Of a DNA stretch of 64,000 bases, positions 52,776 through 61,771 are shown piece by piece. The position numbers and the translations under genes were made by a program. Numbering within the stretch: the stretch's first letter is position 1; each line of letters opens with the position of its first letter. This DNA is from Bacteroidetes bacterium GWF2_43_63. Its GTDB lineage: Bacteria; Bacteroidota; Bacteroidia; Bacteroidales; DTU049. The notes beneath the pieces were generated by a model. The model ran no database searches. It saw only the letters and a list, made by a program, of their open reading frames with translations, and was not told the origin of the DNA. The stretch lies in assembly GCA_001769275.1 (NCBI GenBank), contig MEOQ01000032.1, positions 1 through 64,000 of the forward strand, given 5' to 3'.

Positions 52776-55700
52776 TTAGAAAAACACCCGCACCTGAACG
52801 TTGCCGGTATGCACTACCGGATTGCCTTCGCTGGCGCGGCCGTCGTAGATAAAATTCAATTGCATGTTGCTGCCCAGTGTGCGCTGAATGCTGAGGCCCC
52901 ATGTGAAGTTGCGGCCGGGCTGCAACCCTTCGAGCATGATGTAGCCCAGACTGGAATTGGTTTCACCGCCATAGCTGATCTGCAGCATATTGAACTGGAG
53001 CATGGCCAGGCCTTTGCCTGATTTGCTGAACTTTAGCTCTGTGCCTGCTTTGCGTACAATCGCCTTTTCAACTGACAGCACATTGTTTTTTTCAGAATAT
53101 TGAAAAAGCATTGTCCAGCGAAAAGTTGTCCCCGGTTGCCATGACAGCGATGGCTTGATCCCGGTTTCTTCGATGCTGTAATTGTTTGAAGTGAAATATT
53201 CCGAAGTAAAATCGCGTACGCCGCTGATGGCCGATAATTCCGTCACCCAGCTGTTGACAAATGATTTGCTGATTTTTATTTCGTCCTGTTGGCCCTGGCG
53301 GTCTTCGATGCCGTTGGTGAATAGTCCGCGTGCGCGGTTTGAAGTATTGATCCAGTTGATGCTAAATCGCGAATCGTTTGCTTTAAAGGTCAGGACATTT
53401 CTCCAGGTGGCATTTTGTGTTACAAGAAGTGAATCCTCACCTTTGGTAGTGAACGGCAGATACATCTCAGATGCTATCTCAGACGAGGTTTTCTTGTCAT
53501 ATGAAAAGGCACTTCTGTTTGAGAATTTGGAGATCTGTTTTCCCATGAATTTTTCTTTTTTCAGGATATCGGCCGGAGTGACAGCAAAGTTTCCGTTGAG
53601 TTGAGAAGAGAAAACCCTGATGTAATCATTCGTTGGTGTATAGATGCGAATGAAATTGGCCTCATCGCTGAAGGCGGCTGCCTCAAATTCATTTAGCTCG
53701 CGGATGCTGTTGCCATTGTAGTCGTTCCATGTGTAAACGCCTTGTCCGGGTGCGACTTCAAGATATGAAAATTCTTTTTTGGCCTCCATTCCGGAACCCG
53801 CTTCATAACTGGCCCCGAACACCATAAATCGTTTTTTGATCCGGCCGCTGTATTCAAGTCGTCCGAGCAGAAATTCCTCATTGGGCGTGGTTCCGGTTTT
53901 GTAAATGACTTCACGGTAAATGGCACGTAATAAAATTTGATTGTTTTCTGCAATCTGTCCTGTGCTTTCAAAACCAATATCAGTCATGTAACTTTGAGGT
54001 ACGAGCTGCAGACTGTCCGCCACTTTGTCTTCGCGGTACTGATAATATACTTTTGCGCTGCGGCTAGAATCGGCATAGCCGGTATAAAATTTAGTCAGCC
54101 ACCAGTTAAAAGATCCGGCATTCAAAAGATTACTGTCAGCTGAATGCATCTGTTTGGATTCTCCGTTGGCTTCAGCTCCCAGTGCGAATTTGCCGAATTT
54201 CTGTTCAAGTTTATTCTGATACTGAAAGAAATCTGTATTCCGGTTGCTCGTTGGCGATGCAAGATATACTGCGGTGGAGCGGAGAATCGTGTTTTTCCAG
54301 TTTTTATTTATCTGGAGCAGATTCTGATACGATGCATTTTTGCTGTCGCGCATGAACGCCCCGGTGCTAAGCCGGATCTTTTCCGATTTGGAATTTTGCA
54401 GAACAATATCAGCAAGCCCGAAATATGTGTTTCCGCGCTTTTCCATGAGGTCGAGATTCCAGTCACGGGCGAATTCAATGCTGCGAAAACGGTCAATTTC
54501 ATTGAAATTCCGATCGGTTATTTCGGTGCGGATGTTTGTTGCCAGCATCCATTTTTTTACTGTATCGTTGCCAATTTCCTGATGGCTCCGGAAGTTCAAT
54601 GTCAGCGCGTGTCCGGCATTGTCAGCGTCGTTCAACGACGAAAACAGATTTATGTCTTTATTGCTGATGGCATATTCGGCATGCAAAGATGTGTTTTTAC
54701 TAAAATCATATCCTGCCCGAAACGCATACATCTCTGTTTTTTTAGGCGTGATGAGGATTATGACGGGTTCGTACTCTCCCTGCGGAATTCCGGCGATAGG
54801 CGACACCCATTTGAAAACGCGTCCGTTGGCACTGCTGCCGGTTTGAACGTAGTTGCCATTGTTTTTTCCAACATAAGAAAAAGTAAGTGCATACAACGCG
54901 CTGTCTGTGCTCGTTGAGTAAACGAATACGCTGTCATATCCGAGGGTATCTACCATTGCATACATAACTCTTTCGGTAGTGAATCCGATGCTGTCGATCC
55001 CCAATGAATACGCATTTTGAATGGAGTCGCCCACCAGCGACATGATCATTTTCTGCTCATCGGACAAATCCTGTTGCACCGATTGATTTTTCAAATCTGA
55101 TTCAGAATATAAACTCAGACCTGTTGTGAATTTCCCTGATTTGTAGCCGACTTCGGAAGTTATCAATGAACGCGAATAGTTTTTGTCGGAGTATTCAAAT
55201 TCAACGGAGATGCGCGATTTGGAAGTGATGATTACTTTAGTTGTAAAAGTTAATTCAGCAGTATTGTAATCAATAATATAATCATTGTCTTCGCCGCGTG
55301 TGAGCAATGTTCCGTCGATATAGACTTTTTCGCTGCCGGCCAACACAATGATGAAAGTCTCATTGTTATTGCCTTTCAGCTTATATGGGCCATGATTGCT
55401 TTCGATGGCTGTTATTTCCTGACGTGTGTAGCGGCCTTTTCCAAATGATCCGTTGGCCCGCACAAACAGCTCGTCATTTTTAGTGAGTCCCGGCGAAAAT
55501 GTTGTTTGAAAATCACCGCCCTGTGATTTGCGGTTATATTTTAGGAAATAGCTCTGTGGTGCCGATTGCACCTCGATATCACCTGCCGTGAAAATATTTT
55601 TTTCCTTCGAAAGCCGGATAAATATTTTATCGAATTCCTGGATCTGCTGTGTGTTTCCTTCAGGTTGAATCGGAATGTTGTTGTCAGAAATAGCGGCCTG

Positions 55701-56228
55701 TATTTCGAGATCGTTGCTGAGCTTGCCGTTTAGCATAAGATTCAGCGACGAGCTGAGTGAGAAATCCTGCCGGTTTCCGACACTGAATCCGCGGGTGATG
55801 CTTCCGGTTTTATCGAGGCCGTCGGTTTCGAGCCAGGAACCCGCAGTTCCGGTGTTGGTGGCATCGAAAGGATTGTAATAGTTGTTTAGTTCGGGAAAGA
55901 GCAGCGTCGTGTCCTTGTGTTTGTAAGGTTTGGAGAGGTTTACACTCATGGCTTTCCACGATATCCTGAGTTCTCCGGCCGTCGGAAATTTTTCTTTTTT
56001 AAAGAAAAGCAAACCCTTGCTGATATCGAAGCGGAAGTAAGATGTGTCTGCCGGAGTGCCATCGGGCAGGATGATTTTTATATCAGCCGGATCGACTGTA
56101 AAAGAATCGAGTTGAATGGAATCGGGCACCGGAAGCTGCAGGGAAAGCGATTTCACGCCCGGATTCTGCTGGGCCGACAACTGCATGAAGGCAGATAGAA
56201 GGACAAGAAAGCCGATTAATCGCTGCAT
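52776..56228 (-). CDS. Very large predicted outer-membrane beta-barrel protein
   Basis: 1150 residues with signal peptide (ends LSAQ, residue 19). After a Pro-rich start comes a beta-sandwich region, followed by long runs of 10- to 15-residue amphipathic strands to the end (last strand VQVRVFF). A segment near residue 305, VYIDGTLLTRGEDNDYIIDYNTAELTFT, resembles strand text of large Bacteroidota barrels such as SprA, but overall length and order do not match SprA (over 2300 residues). I call a barrel protein of unknown function. It is alone; promoter TATCTTTG at 56246-56253 (minus). Confidence 0.75.
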   Translation of the reverse strand: MQRLIGFLVLLSAFMQLSAQQNPGVKSLSLQLPVPDSIQLDSFTVDPADIKIILPDGTPADTSYFRFDISKGLLFFKKEKFPTAGELRISWKAMSVNLSKPYKHKDTTLLFPELNNYYNPFDATNTGTAGSWLETDGLDKTGSITRGFSVGNRQDFSLSSSLNLMLNGKLSNDLEIQAAISDNNIPIQPEGNTQQIQEFDKIFIRLSKEKNIFTAGDIEVQSAPQSYFLKYNRKSQGGDFQTTFSPGLTKNDELFVRANGSFGKGRYTRQEITAIESNHGPYKLKGNNNETFIIVLAGSEKVYIDGTLLTRGEDNDYIIDYNTAELTFTTKVIITSKSRISVEFEYSDKNYSRSLITSEVGYKSGKFTTGLSLYSESDLKNQSVQQDLSDEQKMIMSLVGDSIQNAYSLGIDSIGFTTERVMYAMVDTLGYDSVFVYSTSTDSALYALTFSYVGKNNGNYVQTGSSANGRVFKWVSPIAGIPQGEYEPVIILITPKKTEMYAFRAGYDFSKNTSLHAEYAISNKDINLFSSLNDADNAGHALTLNFRSHQEIGNDTVKKWMLATNIRTEITDRNFNEIDRFRSIEFARDWNLDLMEKRGNTYFGLADIVLQNSKSEKIRLSTGAFMRDSKNASYQNLLQINKNWKNTILRSTAVYLASPTSNRNTDFFQYQNKLEQKFGKFALGAEANGESKQMHSADSNLLNAGSFNWWLTKFYTGYADSSRSAKVYYQYREDKVADSLQLVPQSYMTDIGFESTGQIAENNQILLRAIYREVIYKTGTTPNEEFLLGRLEYSGRIKKRFMVFGASYEAGSGMEAKKEFSYLEVAPGQGVYTWNDYNGNSIRELNEFEAAAFSDEANFIRIYTPTNDYIRVFSSQLNGNFAVTPADILKKEKFMGKQISKFSNRSAFSYDKKTSSEIASEMYLPFTTKGEDSLLVTQNATWRNVLTFKANDSRFSINWINTSNRARGLFTNGIEDRQGQQDEIKISKSFVNSWVTELSAISGVRDFTSEYFTSNNYSIEETGIKPSLSWQPGTTFRWTMLFQYSEKNNVLSVEKAIVRKAGTELKFSKSGKGLAMLQFNMLQISYGGETNSSLGYIMLEGLQPGRNFTWGLSIQRTLGSNMQLNFIYDGRASEGNPVVHTGNVQVRVFF

Positions 56229-56245
56229 GTGTGTAGGAACGCAAA

Positions 56246-56253
56246 CAAAGATA
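56246..56253 (-). promoter_or_regulatory. -7 element of the large barrel gene
   Basis: TATCTTTG on the minus strand, 17 bases before the start at 56228. Confidence 0.45.
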
Positions 56254-56313
56254 ATCTATTTTAAATTGTCAGTGGTGAGTCAGGGCAGGGTTGAGGTCAG
56301 GATCAAGAGTCAC

Positions 56314-56350
56314 GCGTCAACGTAAAACGTTGCAAGCAGGAGACGCGCGC
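56314..56350. repeat. Module A of an inverted intergenic repeat (left copy)
   Basis: 37 bases around the palindrome CAACGTAAAACGTTG, matched with one mismatch by the reverse complement of 63109-63145. Confidence 0.75.
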
Positions 56351-56390
56351 CCAAGTTAGGGTCAAGGTTTAGCATCTTTCAGTCGTTAGC

Positions 56391-56522
56391 AGTCAGTGGC
56401 GAAGCCGTAATAAAAGCTACGCAATACCGGACTGTCCCATCGGGACAAAATATTGGTAGCCCCTGGTCGAGCGCTTCGCGCGAAGGCCCCGGGTAATATT
56501 CGCGCAGCACCCGTAAAAGAGG
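56391..56522. repeat. Module B of an inverted intergenic repeat (left copy)
   Basis: About 130 bases including ATATTGGTAGCCC and GCAGCACCCGTA, similar with several changes to the reverse complement of 63155-63283. The stretch 56229-56558 has no gene. Confidence 0.65.
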
Positions 56523-56558
56523 CAATCAGGTATTACGTCTAAATTACAAAAATATTTT

Positions 56559-56588
56559 TTTGCGGAAAAATATTTCTTTGTATCTTTG
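56559..56588 (+). promoter_or_regulatory. tRNA-Ala promoter
   Basis: TTTG (56559-56562), 18 bases, TATCTTTG (56581-56588), 15 bases upstream of the tRNA. Confidence 0.65.
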
Positions 56589-56603
56589 CAGTCCGAAAAA
56601 ATT

Positions 56604-56677
56604 GGGGCATTAGCTCATTTGGCTAGAGCGTTTGACTGGCAGTCAAGAGGTAACGAGTTCGACTCTCGTATGCTCCA
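56604..56677 (+). tRNA. tRNA-Ala (anticodon GGC)
   Basis: A 74-base cloverleaf: acceptor GGGGCAT/ATGCTCC with the alanine identity pair G3-U70, D stem GCTC/GAGC, anticodon stem closing the loop CTGGCAG (anticodon GGC), T arm ACGAG-TTCGACT-CTCGT, discriminator A. The CCA end is not encoded. A terminator follows at 56684, then the rlmN start. Confidence 0.95.
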
Positions 56678-56683
56678 CGAGGG

Positions 56684-56707
56684 AACCCGGGTTAGCCGGG
56701 TTTTTTT
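56684..56707 (+). terminator. tRNA terminator overlapping the rlmN leader
   Basis: AACCCGG (56684-56690) pairs with CCGGGTT (56696-56702) and is followed by a T run to 56707. The rlmN ATG is only 3 bases further on. Confidence 0.7.
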
Positions 56708-56709
56708 GT

Positions 56710-57723
56710 ATGGAAAAGAATACATTATTTGGATTATTACCGGAAGAAATTGCCGCCATCGTTGAGAAATACGGTGCCCGCGCATACACCGCAAAACAAA
56801 TTGCAGAGTGGATGTATGCACGGCGTGTTTTCAGCTACGATGAAATGAGCAATCTACCAAAGCATTTCCGTGATCAGTTGAAAAATGATTATCCGGAAAT
56901 TTTGGTTCCATATTCAAATGTGCAGATTTCAAAAGATGGCACAAAAAAATATCTGTTCGAGTTTTCCGGTGGTCGAAGTGTTGAAACTGCCGTTATTCCC
57001 GATGATGACCGGCTAACGGTATGCGTTTCATCGCAGGCTGGATGTCGCTTTGGATGCCGTTTTTGCGCAACAGGTTCTATTGGCTATCATGGAAATCTGA
57101 CGTCGGGCGAAATCCTGAATCAGCTGATGGCCATTGATGAACACGATAAAATTACAAACATCGTGTACATGGGTATGGGTGAGCCACTCGACAACTGGGC
57201 CGAAGTGTATAAGTCGCTTGAAATTCTGACTTCCGAAAAAGGATTTGGTTTGAGCGCAAGCAGAATCACGGTTTCGACCATCGGGATAAAAGCATCTTTC
57301 AAAGAATTGCTGGAAAAAACAAAGGTCAATATTGCCGTCAGTCTTCACAGTCCTTTCCCTGAAGAACGAATGCATATCATGCCTGCACAGATTTCAAATC
57401 CGGTTATCGATATTCTCGACATGATCGTTGCAGCGGATTTACCAAAGCACCGCAAGCTTTCGTTTGAATATATCTTATTCAAAGGAATCAATATCTCGAG
57501 AAGTCATGCTTTGAAACTGGCTGATATAGCCATTCGCTGCAATGCTCATATAAACCTGATTGTGTATAATGACGTTCCGGGATTAAATTTTGAAGCTCCT
57601 ATCGAAAGAGAGGTCCTTACTTTTCAGAATGAACTCATAAAAAAAGGAGCCACCGCAACGATTCGTCGTTCCCGTGGACTTGATATTGCAGCTGCCTGCG
57701 GCACGCTTGCCGGAAAGAGATAA
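56710..57723 (+). CDS. rlmN: 23S rRNA (adenine-2503-C2)/tRNA methyltransferase RlmN
   Basis: RlmN is the radical SAM enzyme that methylates A2503 of 23S rRNA and A37 of some tRNAs. The 337-residue protein has the Cys cluster CRFGCRFC (Cys 112, 116, 119), the GMGEPLDN SAM-binding segment and the second catalytic Cys near the C-terminus (AAACGTLAG). I start at ATG 56710; the longer open frame runs through the tRNA. It seems to be transcribed by read-through of the tRNA terminator or from a promoter I could not see. Confidence 0.95.
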   Translation: MEKNTLFGLLPEEIAAIVEKYGARAYTAKQIAEWMYARRVFSYDEMSNLPKHFRDQLKNDYPEILVPYSNVQISKDGTKKYLFEFSGGRSVETAVIPDDDRLTVCVSSQAGCRFGCRFCATGSIGYHGNLTSGEILNQLMAIDEHDKITNIVYMGMGEPLDNWAEVYKSLEILTSEKGFGLSASRITVSTIGIKASFKELLEKTKVNIAVSLHSPFPEERMHIMPAQISNPVIDILDMIVAADLPKHRKLSFEYILFKGINISRSHALKLADIAIRCNAHINLIVYNDVPGLNFEAPIEREVLTFQNELIKKGATATIRRSRGLDIAAACGTLAGKR

Positions 57724-57757
57724 AGCCGGGCGGTGATCTGGAAAACGAATTGTATTA

Positions 57758-59173
57758 TCAGTCCTGTTTTTTCAACAGTTTGAAAATGGCTATATTTTCA
57801 CCTGAAATCACCTGAACAAAGTATGTTCCCGGATTTCCAAAAATTTCATCTTCTATAATGTTTGTTTCAGGAAACAATTTCCTGCTGACGACTTTTCCGT
57901 ATGCATCAAATATTGTTACTTCTGGTGTTTCAGCGGTGTGACTAAAGTGAATGGTAATCTTCCCGTCCGTTGGATTTGGGAAAACAGAAATGCCCCCTGA
58001 AAATGAATTTTCAATTATTTCAACGGGATACACAGGATAACAATCTGAGGTATCAGTGCAATTGTGTTGGGAAATAATGCAAGCAAAATATCCTGATTGC
58101 GATGGAGAAAAACTCTGATTTGTTTCACTGGGAATGATATTGAAAGTCGGACATTCCACCCATTGGTATAGGCAGTTTTGCTGAGCTATCAGGGTTACGG
58201 AATCCGACTGAATGACATTGCTTGGTGTGTTGTTGATTGTCAGATGTAAAACTACAACACTGTCACAGCCAAAAGCGGTCGGAATTGTATATGTGTATGT
58301 GCCGGATGAAGTAAGAACATTGTTATCTGGAGCTATATATGAATCGCACGAAGATGCAAAAATCTCATTGGCATCGTTTATAACCTCTATCTCAATTGTA
58401 TCTGATAATGTCAGTCCTGAAGCGGCATCTGTTACAACTACAATAAAAGTACTGTCATGTGTTGGGTAAACAGCCTGCGGCTCATTTGTATTTATACCAT
58501 TTGACCATGAAAATAATGACGCATTGTTTGAATTAATGATGATTTCATCAATCCCCCAGTTATCATATCCGGGGCCGCTGGTGTATATCTGAGCCCATCT
58601 TATTTTTACAGAATCACTAATAGCGCCTGCTGGTATTAAGCCAGTATGTGCTGACCATGTATATATTGGTCCAGTGGAGGTCATATTTGCAGGCCAATTT
58701 TTCAGATCTGTCCAAGTATTAAATGGAGGAAGTGAATATTGCAGATATATTCCTTCGTTAGTCATATCGGGATCTTCGCAGTCGACTGTATTTTCATCTG
58801 CTCCGTACCGGCACATGAAGGAAATTGTGACTCCATTTGGAGCGTAAATTGATTTTGTAGTTATTTCCCTAGGTAAAGTCGAATTGTAACCGAACCAGCA
58901 ATTATGTCCAAATTGATATGTTGTTGAGTCGCAAGGATTAGTAAATAAAACTCCACCAGAAGATGTTGCGCCTGGGCCAACCATCGATGAGTCAAAACCG
59001 ACAACCAGTAAAGTGCTGTCGCTGCGATACAGCGCTGATAAAAAAACTTCTTCGCCGGCGCAAATGGTTGTTTTGTTTGCCACAACTTCCAAATATCCCT
59101 GTGAAAAAGCACAAATGGGAAAAATGATGAATATCACCAATATATGTCGTAGAAGACTACTAATAGTTTTCAT
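57758..59173 (-). CDS. T9SS type A exported protein
   Basis: 471 residues: signal peptide (ends AFSQ, about residue 25), a reelin/MAM-like beta-sandwich around residues 30-220 (VKIRWAQIY, GYDNWGIDEIIIN), an Ig-like region, a Cys-containing segment SCDSYIAPDNNVLTSSGTYTY...GCDSVVVLHLTIN seen repeatedly in Bacteroidota surface proteins, and a type A sorting domain (SVFPNPTDGK...AIFKLLKK). Likely a surface adhesin-like protein without a visible enzyme. Promoter TAATTTTG at 59191-59198. Confidence 0.8.
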   Translation of the reverse strand: MKTISSLLRHILVIFIIFPICAFSQGYLEVVANKTTICAGEEVFLSALYRSDSTLLVVGFDSSMVGPGATSSGGVLFTNPCDSTTYQFGHNCWFGYNSTLPREITTKSIYAPNGVTISFMCRYGADENTVDCEDPDMTNEGIYLQYSLPPFNTWTDLKNWPANMTSTGPIYTWSAHTGLIPAGAISDSVKIRWAQIYTSGPGYDNWGIDEIIINSNNASLFSWSNGINTNEPQAVYPTHDSTFIVVVTDAASGLTLSDTIEIEVINDANEIFASSCDSYIAPDNNVLTSSGTYTYTIPTAFGCDSVVVLHLTINNTPSNVIQSDSVTLIAQQNCLYQWVECPTFNIIPSETNQSFSPSQSGYFACIISQHNCTDTSDCYPVYPVEIIENSFSGGISVFPNPTDGKITIHFSHTAETPEVTIFDAYGKVVSRKLFPETNIIEDEIFGNPGTYFVQVISGENIAIFKLLKKQD

Positions 59174-59190
59174 TTATTGTTATTTTGAAA

Positions 59191-59198
59191 CAAAATTA
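59191..59198 (-). promoter_or_regulatory. -7 element of the T9SS gene
   Basis: TAATTTTG on the minus strand, 17 bases before the start at 59173. Confidence 0.4.
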
Positions 59199-59340
59199 TG
59201 AAATTTAGCAATACAAGTAATATTTCGATGAATGCTTTTTTTGTAATTTTGAAATTGTTTTATTTGCACATTCGCTATAATACCAGAAAAAGCTTCAGTG
59301 GCTATCTGGAATTTATTTCTGTGACAAAATCAACACGACC

Positions 59341-59460
59341 TTCAATAGTCCGAAATGCAATGGAGGACATGGAAGAGTCGGTTGCAGAGACCTCTGCCCA
59401 ACTACTCCATGTTCTTCGAGGATTTTACACTGCCCTGCAGTGCTCCGAACTATGGAATGT
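59341..59460. repeat. Hairpin element (GGACATGGAA family, copy 2)
   Basis: Inner arms GGACATGGAAGAGTCGG...GCAGAG (59365-59388) and CTCTGCCC...CTACTCCATGTTC (59391-59414), with weaker outer arms TTCAATAGTCCGA and TCCGAACTATGGAA. The region 59199-59511 is otherwise without a gene; a 151-codon frame through it is not protein-like. Confidence 0.65.
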
Positions 59461-59511
59461 TGGACTACCTTATTCCATCACTGGCATTATGAAGGATAAT
59501 CATTTTGTTTT

Positions 59512-59892
59512 ATGCCTGAAACCATTCTTGATCAATACCTTAACAACCTCAAATTCATTGTTCTCACAGACCGAGAGACAGGGCTGGCGACAGCCATTTA
59601 TTTTGATTACACATTGCCCAATATGCATTGCGAAATTTATGGGCAAGCGGTGAGCGAGTATTCCGCAAAAGGCCTTCGCATCGGCATGTCGGGTGGGGGA
59701 CGCATTACAAAAATCGGTAATTATATTGTTTTACATAGCCGCTCAGGACAATATGGCCGCTACGAAGATGTGGATGCTCTGCGACTTGCACCCTTACATC
59801 CAATGCTTTGTGATCGGGGATTTGTTTTTCTTTCACAGTCAGGCGAAGACAATGCGCTGGTGGTGGTAAGGGAGTATGAGGCGAAAATGTAA
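59512..59892 (+). CDS. Hypothetical cytoplasmic protein
   Basis: 126 residues, no signal peptide or membrane segment. Contains IVLTDRETGLATAIYFDYT, a Gly-rich SGGGRITKIGNYIVLHS turn and a final DNALVVVREYEAKM. The composition and codon use look coding, but I recognise no family and no neighbour gives context. It converges with the DUF6629 gene. Confidence 0.6.
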   Translation: MPETILDQYLNNLKFIVLTDRETGLATAIYFDYTLPNMHCEIYGQAVSEYSAKGLRIGMSGGGRITKIGNYIVLHSRSGQYGRYEDVDALRLAPLHPMLCDRGFVFLSQSGEDNALVVVREYEAKM

Positions 59893-59944
59893 TAGGAGCA
59901 AGTTTGGCAACGTATTTACTTCGCACGCATTTGGTGATTATTCG

Positions 59945-60604
59945 TCACAAAATTGGTTCCGTAACAGTTGGCCGCAATCTGTAAATCACCGACACAATAA
60001 TCAGACTCAGTATTGCCGAAAAGAAGCACCAGACCGACACAAAGAAATCCAGGTAAAAAACTCCGGTTACGAGATAAGCCACAAAGACTGAAATCCCGAA
60101 AAGTTTCATTCCTTTAATCGATGATACCATCAGGGATCCAATGGTGGCCATGGCATAGAAAACGCTTACAATTGGAGTCATGATTACCGGATATCCGAAC
60201 GTGTAGAAAATGTGACACTCTTCAATTACACCATCGACCGGGAAAATCATCATGCAGGACAGAAAATAGAGTGACACCATGACACCAACGGCCACCATAA
60301 TTTTCAGAAATTTTCTTTTTCGTTCATTGGATTCAAGTTTTAAAACTGCAAATGGAACCCATGTTGGCCAGAAAATCTGAGCGAAAAAAAGAAATAAATA
60401 AGTGCATGGTTCTTTAAACATGGCATATTCAGAATTTGACAGCGACAGCCAGAGAAATCCTTCTGTAATTTGTTGTGCCGCAAAGAGAAGCGGAATGCCG
60501 GCAAATGGCAGCTGTTTTGGATGAGTCGCTGTTTTCATTGAGGCGACCCCCATCACCGTCAGAATGGCTCCTGCCCCGAAACTAGCTGTAGCTGAGAAAC
60601 ACAT
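59945..60604 (-). CDS. DUF6629-like membrane protein
   Basis: A 219-residue integral membrane protein with about seven hydrophobic helices. It begins MCFSATASFGAGAIL, the characteristic start of the DUF6629 family; I therefore start at 60604 instead of the upstream Met at 60652. The function of the family is unknown. It is a single gene facing the small hypothetical protein. Confidence 0.8.
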   Translation of the reverse strand: MCFSATASFGAGAILTVMGVASMKTATHPKQLPFAGIPLLFAAQQITEGFLWLSLSNSEYAMFKEPCTYLFLFFAQIFWPTWVPFAVLKLESNERKRKFLKIMVAVGVMVSLYFLSCMMIFPVDGVIEECHIFYTFGYPVIMTPIVSVFYAMATIGSLMVSSIKGMKLFGISVFVAYLVTGVFYLDFFVSVWCFFSAILSLIIVSVIYRLRPTVTEPIL

Positions 60605-60670
60605 GGTTTTTCCTGTTAGAAAGTATAATTTATTCCGGCTCAAAAGTAACACGAAAATTACTGCGGAAGA

Positions 60671-60793
60671 TTAAATCAGTGGTAATTCGGAAAATATTTT
60701 TCCACAGTTGGAACAATTGCTCCTGTGAACGCATATGGTGCCGCCGCATTCGTGACAGGTCCATTTCAATGACTCTTCGCTGAGAAAACACTT
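60671..60793 (-). pseudogene. Remnant of a zinc-finger protein C-terminus
   Basis: A minus-strand frame without a credible start encodes WTCHECGGTICVHRSNCSNCG and a short tail before its stop. The four-Cys/His spacing is too regular for chance and recalls the zinc-binding ends of small bacterial proteins. It abuts the stop of the T9SS gene at 60792. I read it as the leftover 3' end of a deleted gene; a small active zinc peptide starting at TTG is a less likely option. Confidence 0.4.
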
Positions 60794-61721
60794 ATTCCTT
60801 TATCAATATACTTGTACCGGTTTGTTGATCGGATCTGATTTTCAGCAAATATGCACCTGCTGATAAATTTCTGAGATCGATGGTTTCATTTGGTTGCAGT
60901 ATTGTAAACAACATTGTTCTTCCGGTCATATCGCAAATGGTGACTTCTGCGGCGCTGGATGTCTGATCTTCAACTTCAATATTTATAAAATCTCTGAATG
61001 GATTTGGGAATGCGATTATTTTAATTTTTTCGTCATTGTATTCATTCAGTCCAGTCATATCCCAGTGGCATGAATCAGCGCCTGTTGGCGAATTTATGTA
61101 ATAGGTGGCGGTATCCGAAAAACAGAGGGTGAATAAATTCCATTCAAATTCATACAGAAATGGAGATAGAAGATCTTTTGTACTACCGATTCCTTCAATC
61201 CAATATTCAGGATAGAACAATAAGTTGCTGTTTTGAATTTCATATCGTTTCCGGTAGCTTGTCCCAATCATCACAGAATCTATTGCGATGACTTTGATCA
61301 GAGCTACTCCCTGATGAATCTGCAATGTGTCTCCTGCATGCAAATTATTGAAAGTGTAAAGCAGATGTTCAGTCGTGTAGTCGGTCAACGTGCCTGGGGA
61401 GCCGGTTTCCTGAAGGGATGAGTCTGGGAAAAAATAAATCTGTCTGAGGGAATCTTCTCTCAATCCTCCTATAAACACGCTTGCAGACGGAGAATCGGTT
61501 GCTTTGTAATAGAGTTTGTTATACGATTTCCCTCCAAGAACGGTGTCTCCTTCCATGATATATTGATAATTGACACCCCATTGTCCAGTCGGTGCGCCAT
61601 TCCACCAGTAATACTGGTTCCAGTTGGCAAGGTCGGTGGGAAACGGGTAATAGTTCTGACTTTTCAATGAACCTGCGCTGGCAAGCATTGTTACAAGGAA
61701 TATTAAAAGGAACTTCTTCAT
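60792..61721 (-). CDS. T9SS type A exported protein
   Basis: 309 residues with signal peptide (ends LKSQ, about residue 22). The central part has Tyr/Trp-rich strands (WNQYYWWNGAPTGQWGVNYQYI) without a recognised domain. The C-terminus is a type A sorting domain: IAFPNPFRDFINIEV...VTICDMTGR...GAYLLKIRSDQ...SILIKE. It lies 50 bases after the CTD lipoprotein in the PorP-like operon, so it may be co-expressed with that translocation protein. Confidence 0.8.
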   Translation of the reverse strand: MKKFLLIFLVTMLASAGSLKSQNYYPFPTDLANWNQYYWWNGAPTGQWGVNYQYIMEGDTVLGGKSYNKLYYKATDSPSASVFIGGLREDSLRQIYFFPDSSLQETGSPGTLTDYTTEHLLYTFNNLHAGDTLQIHQGVALIKVIAIDSVMIGTSYRKRYEIQNSNLLFYPEYWIEGIGSTKDLLSPFLYEFEWNLFTLCFSDTATYYINSPTGADSCHWDMTGLNEYNDEKIKIIAFPNPFRDFINIEVEDQTSSAAEVTICDMTGRTMLFTILQPNETIDLRNLSAGAYLLKIRSDQQTGTSILIKE

Positions 61722-61771
61722 TTTAGTGTTTTTTAGAAAAGCAAAAATTGTCGTGGAATTTCAGGTTGCAA

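Noticed and set aside
56391-56522. Module B as an insertion sequence
   Set aside because: No transposase frame and no target duplication seen; better treated as a short intergenic repeat.
59198-59653. 151-codon frame between the T9SS gene and the small hypothetical gene
   Set aside because: Runs through the 59.3 kb hairpin and overlaps the better frame at 59512; sequence not protein-like.
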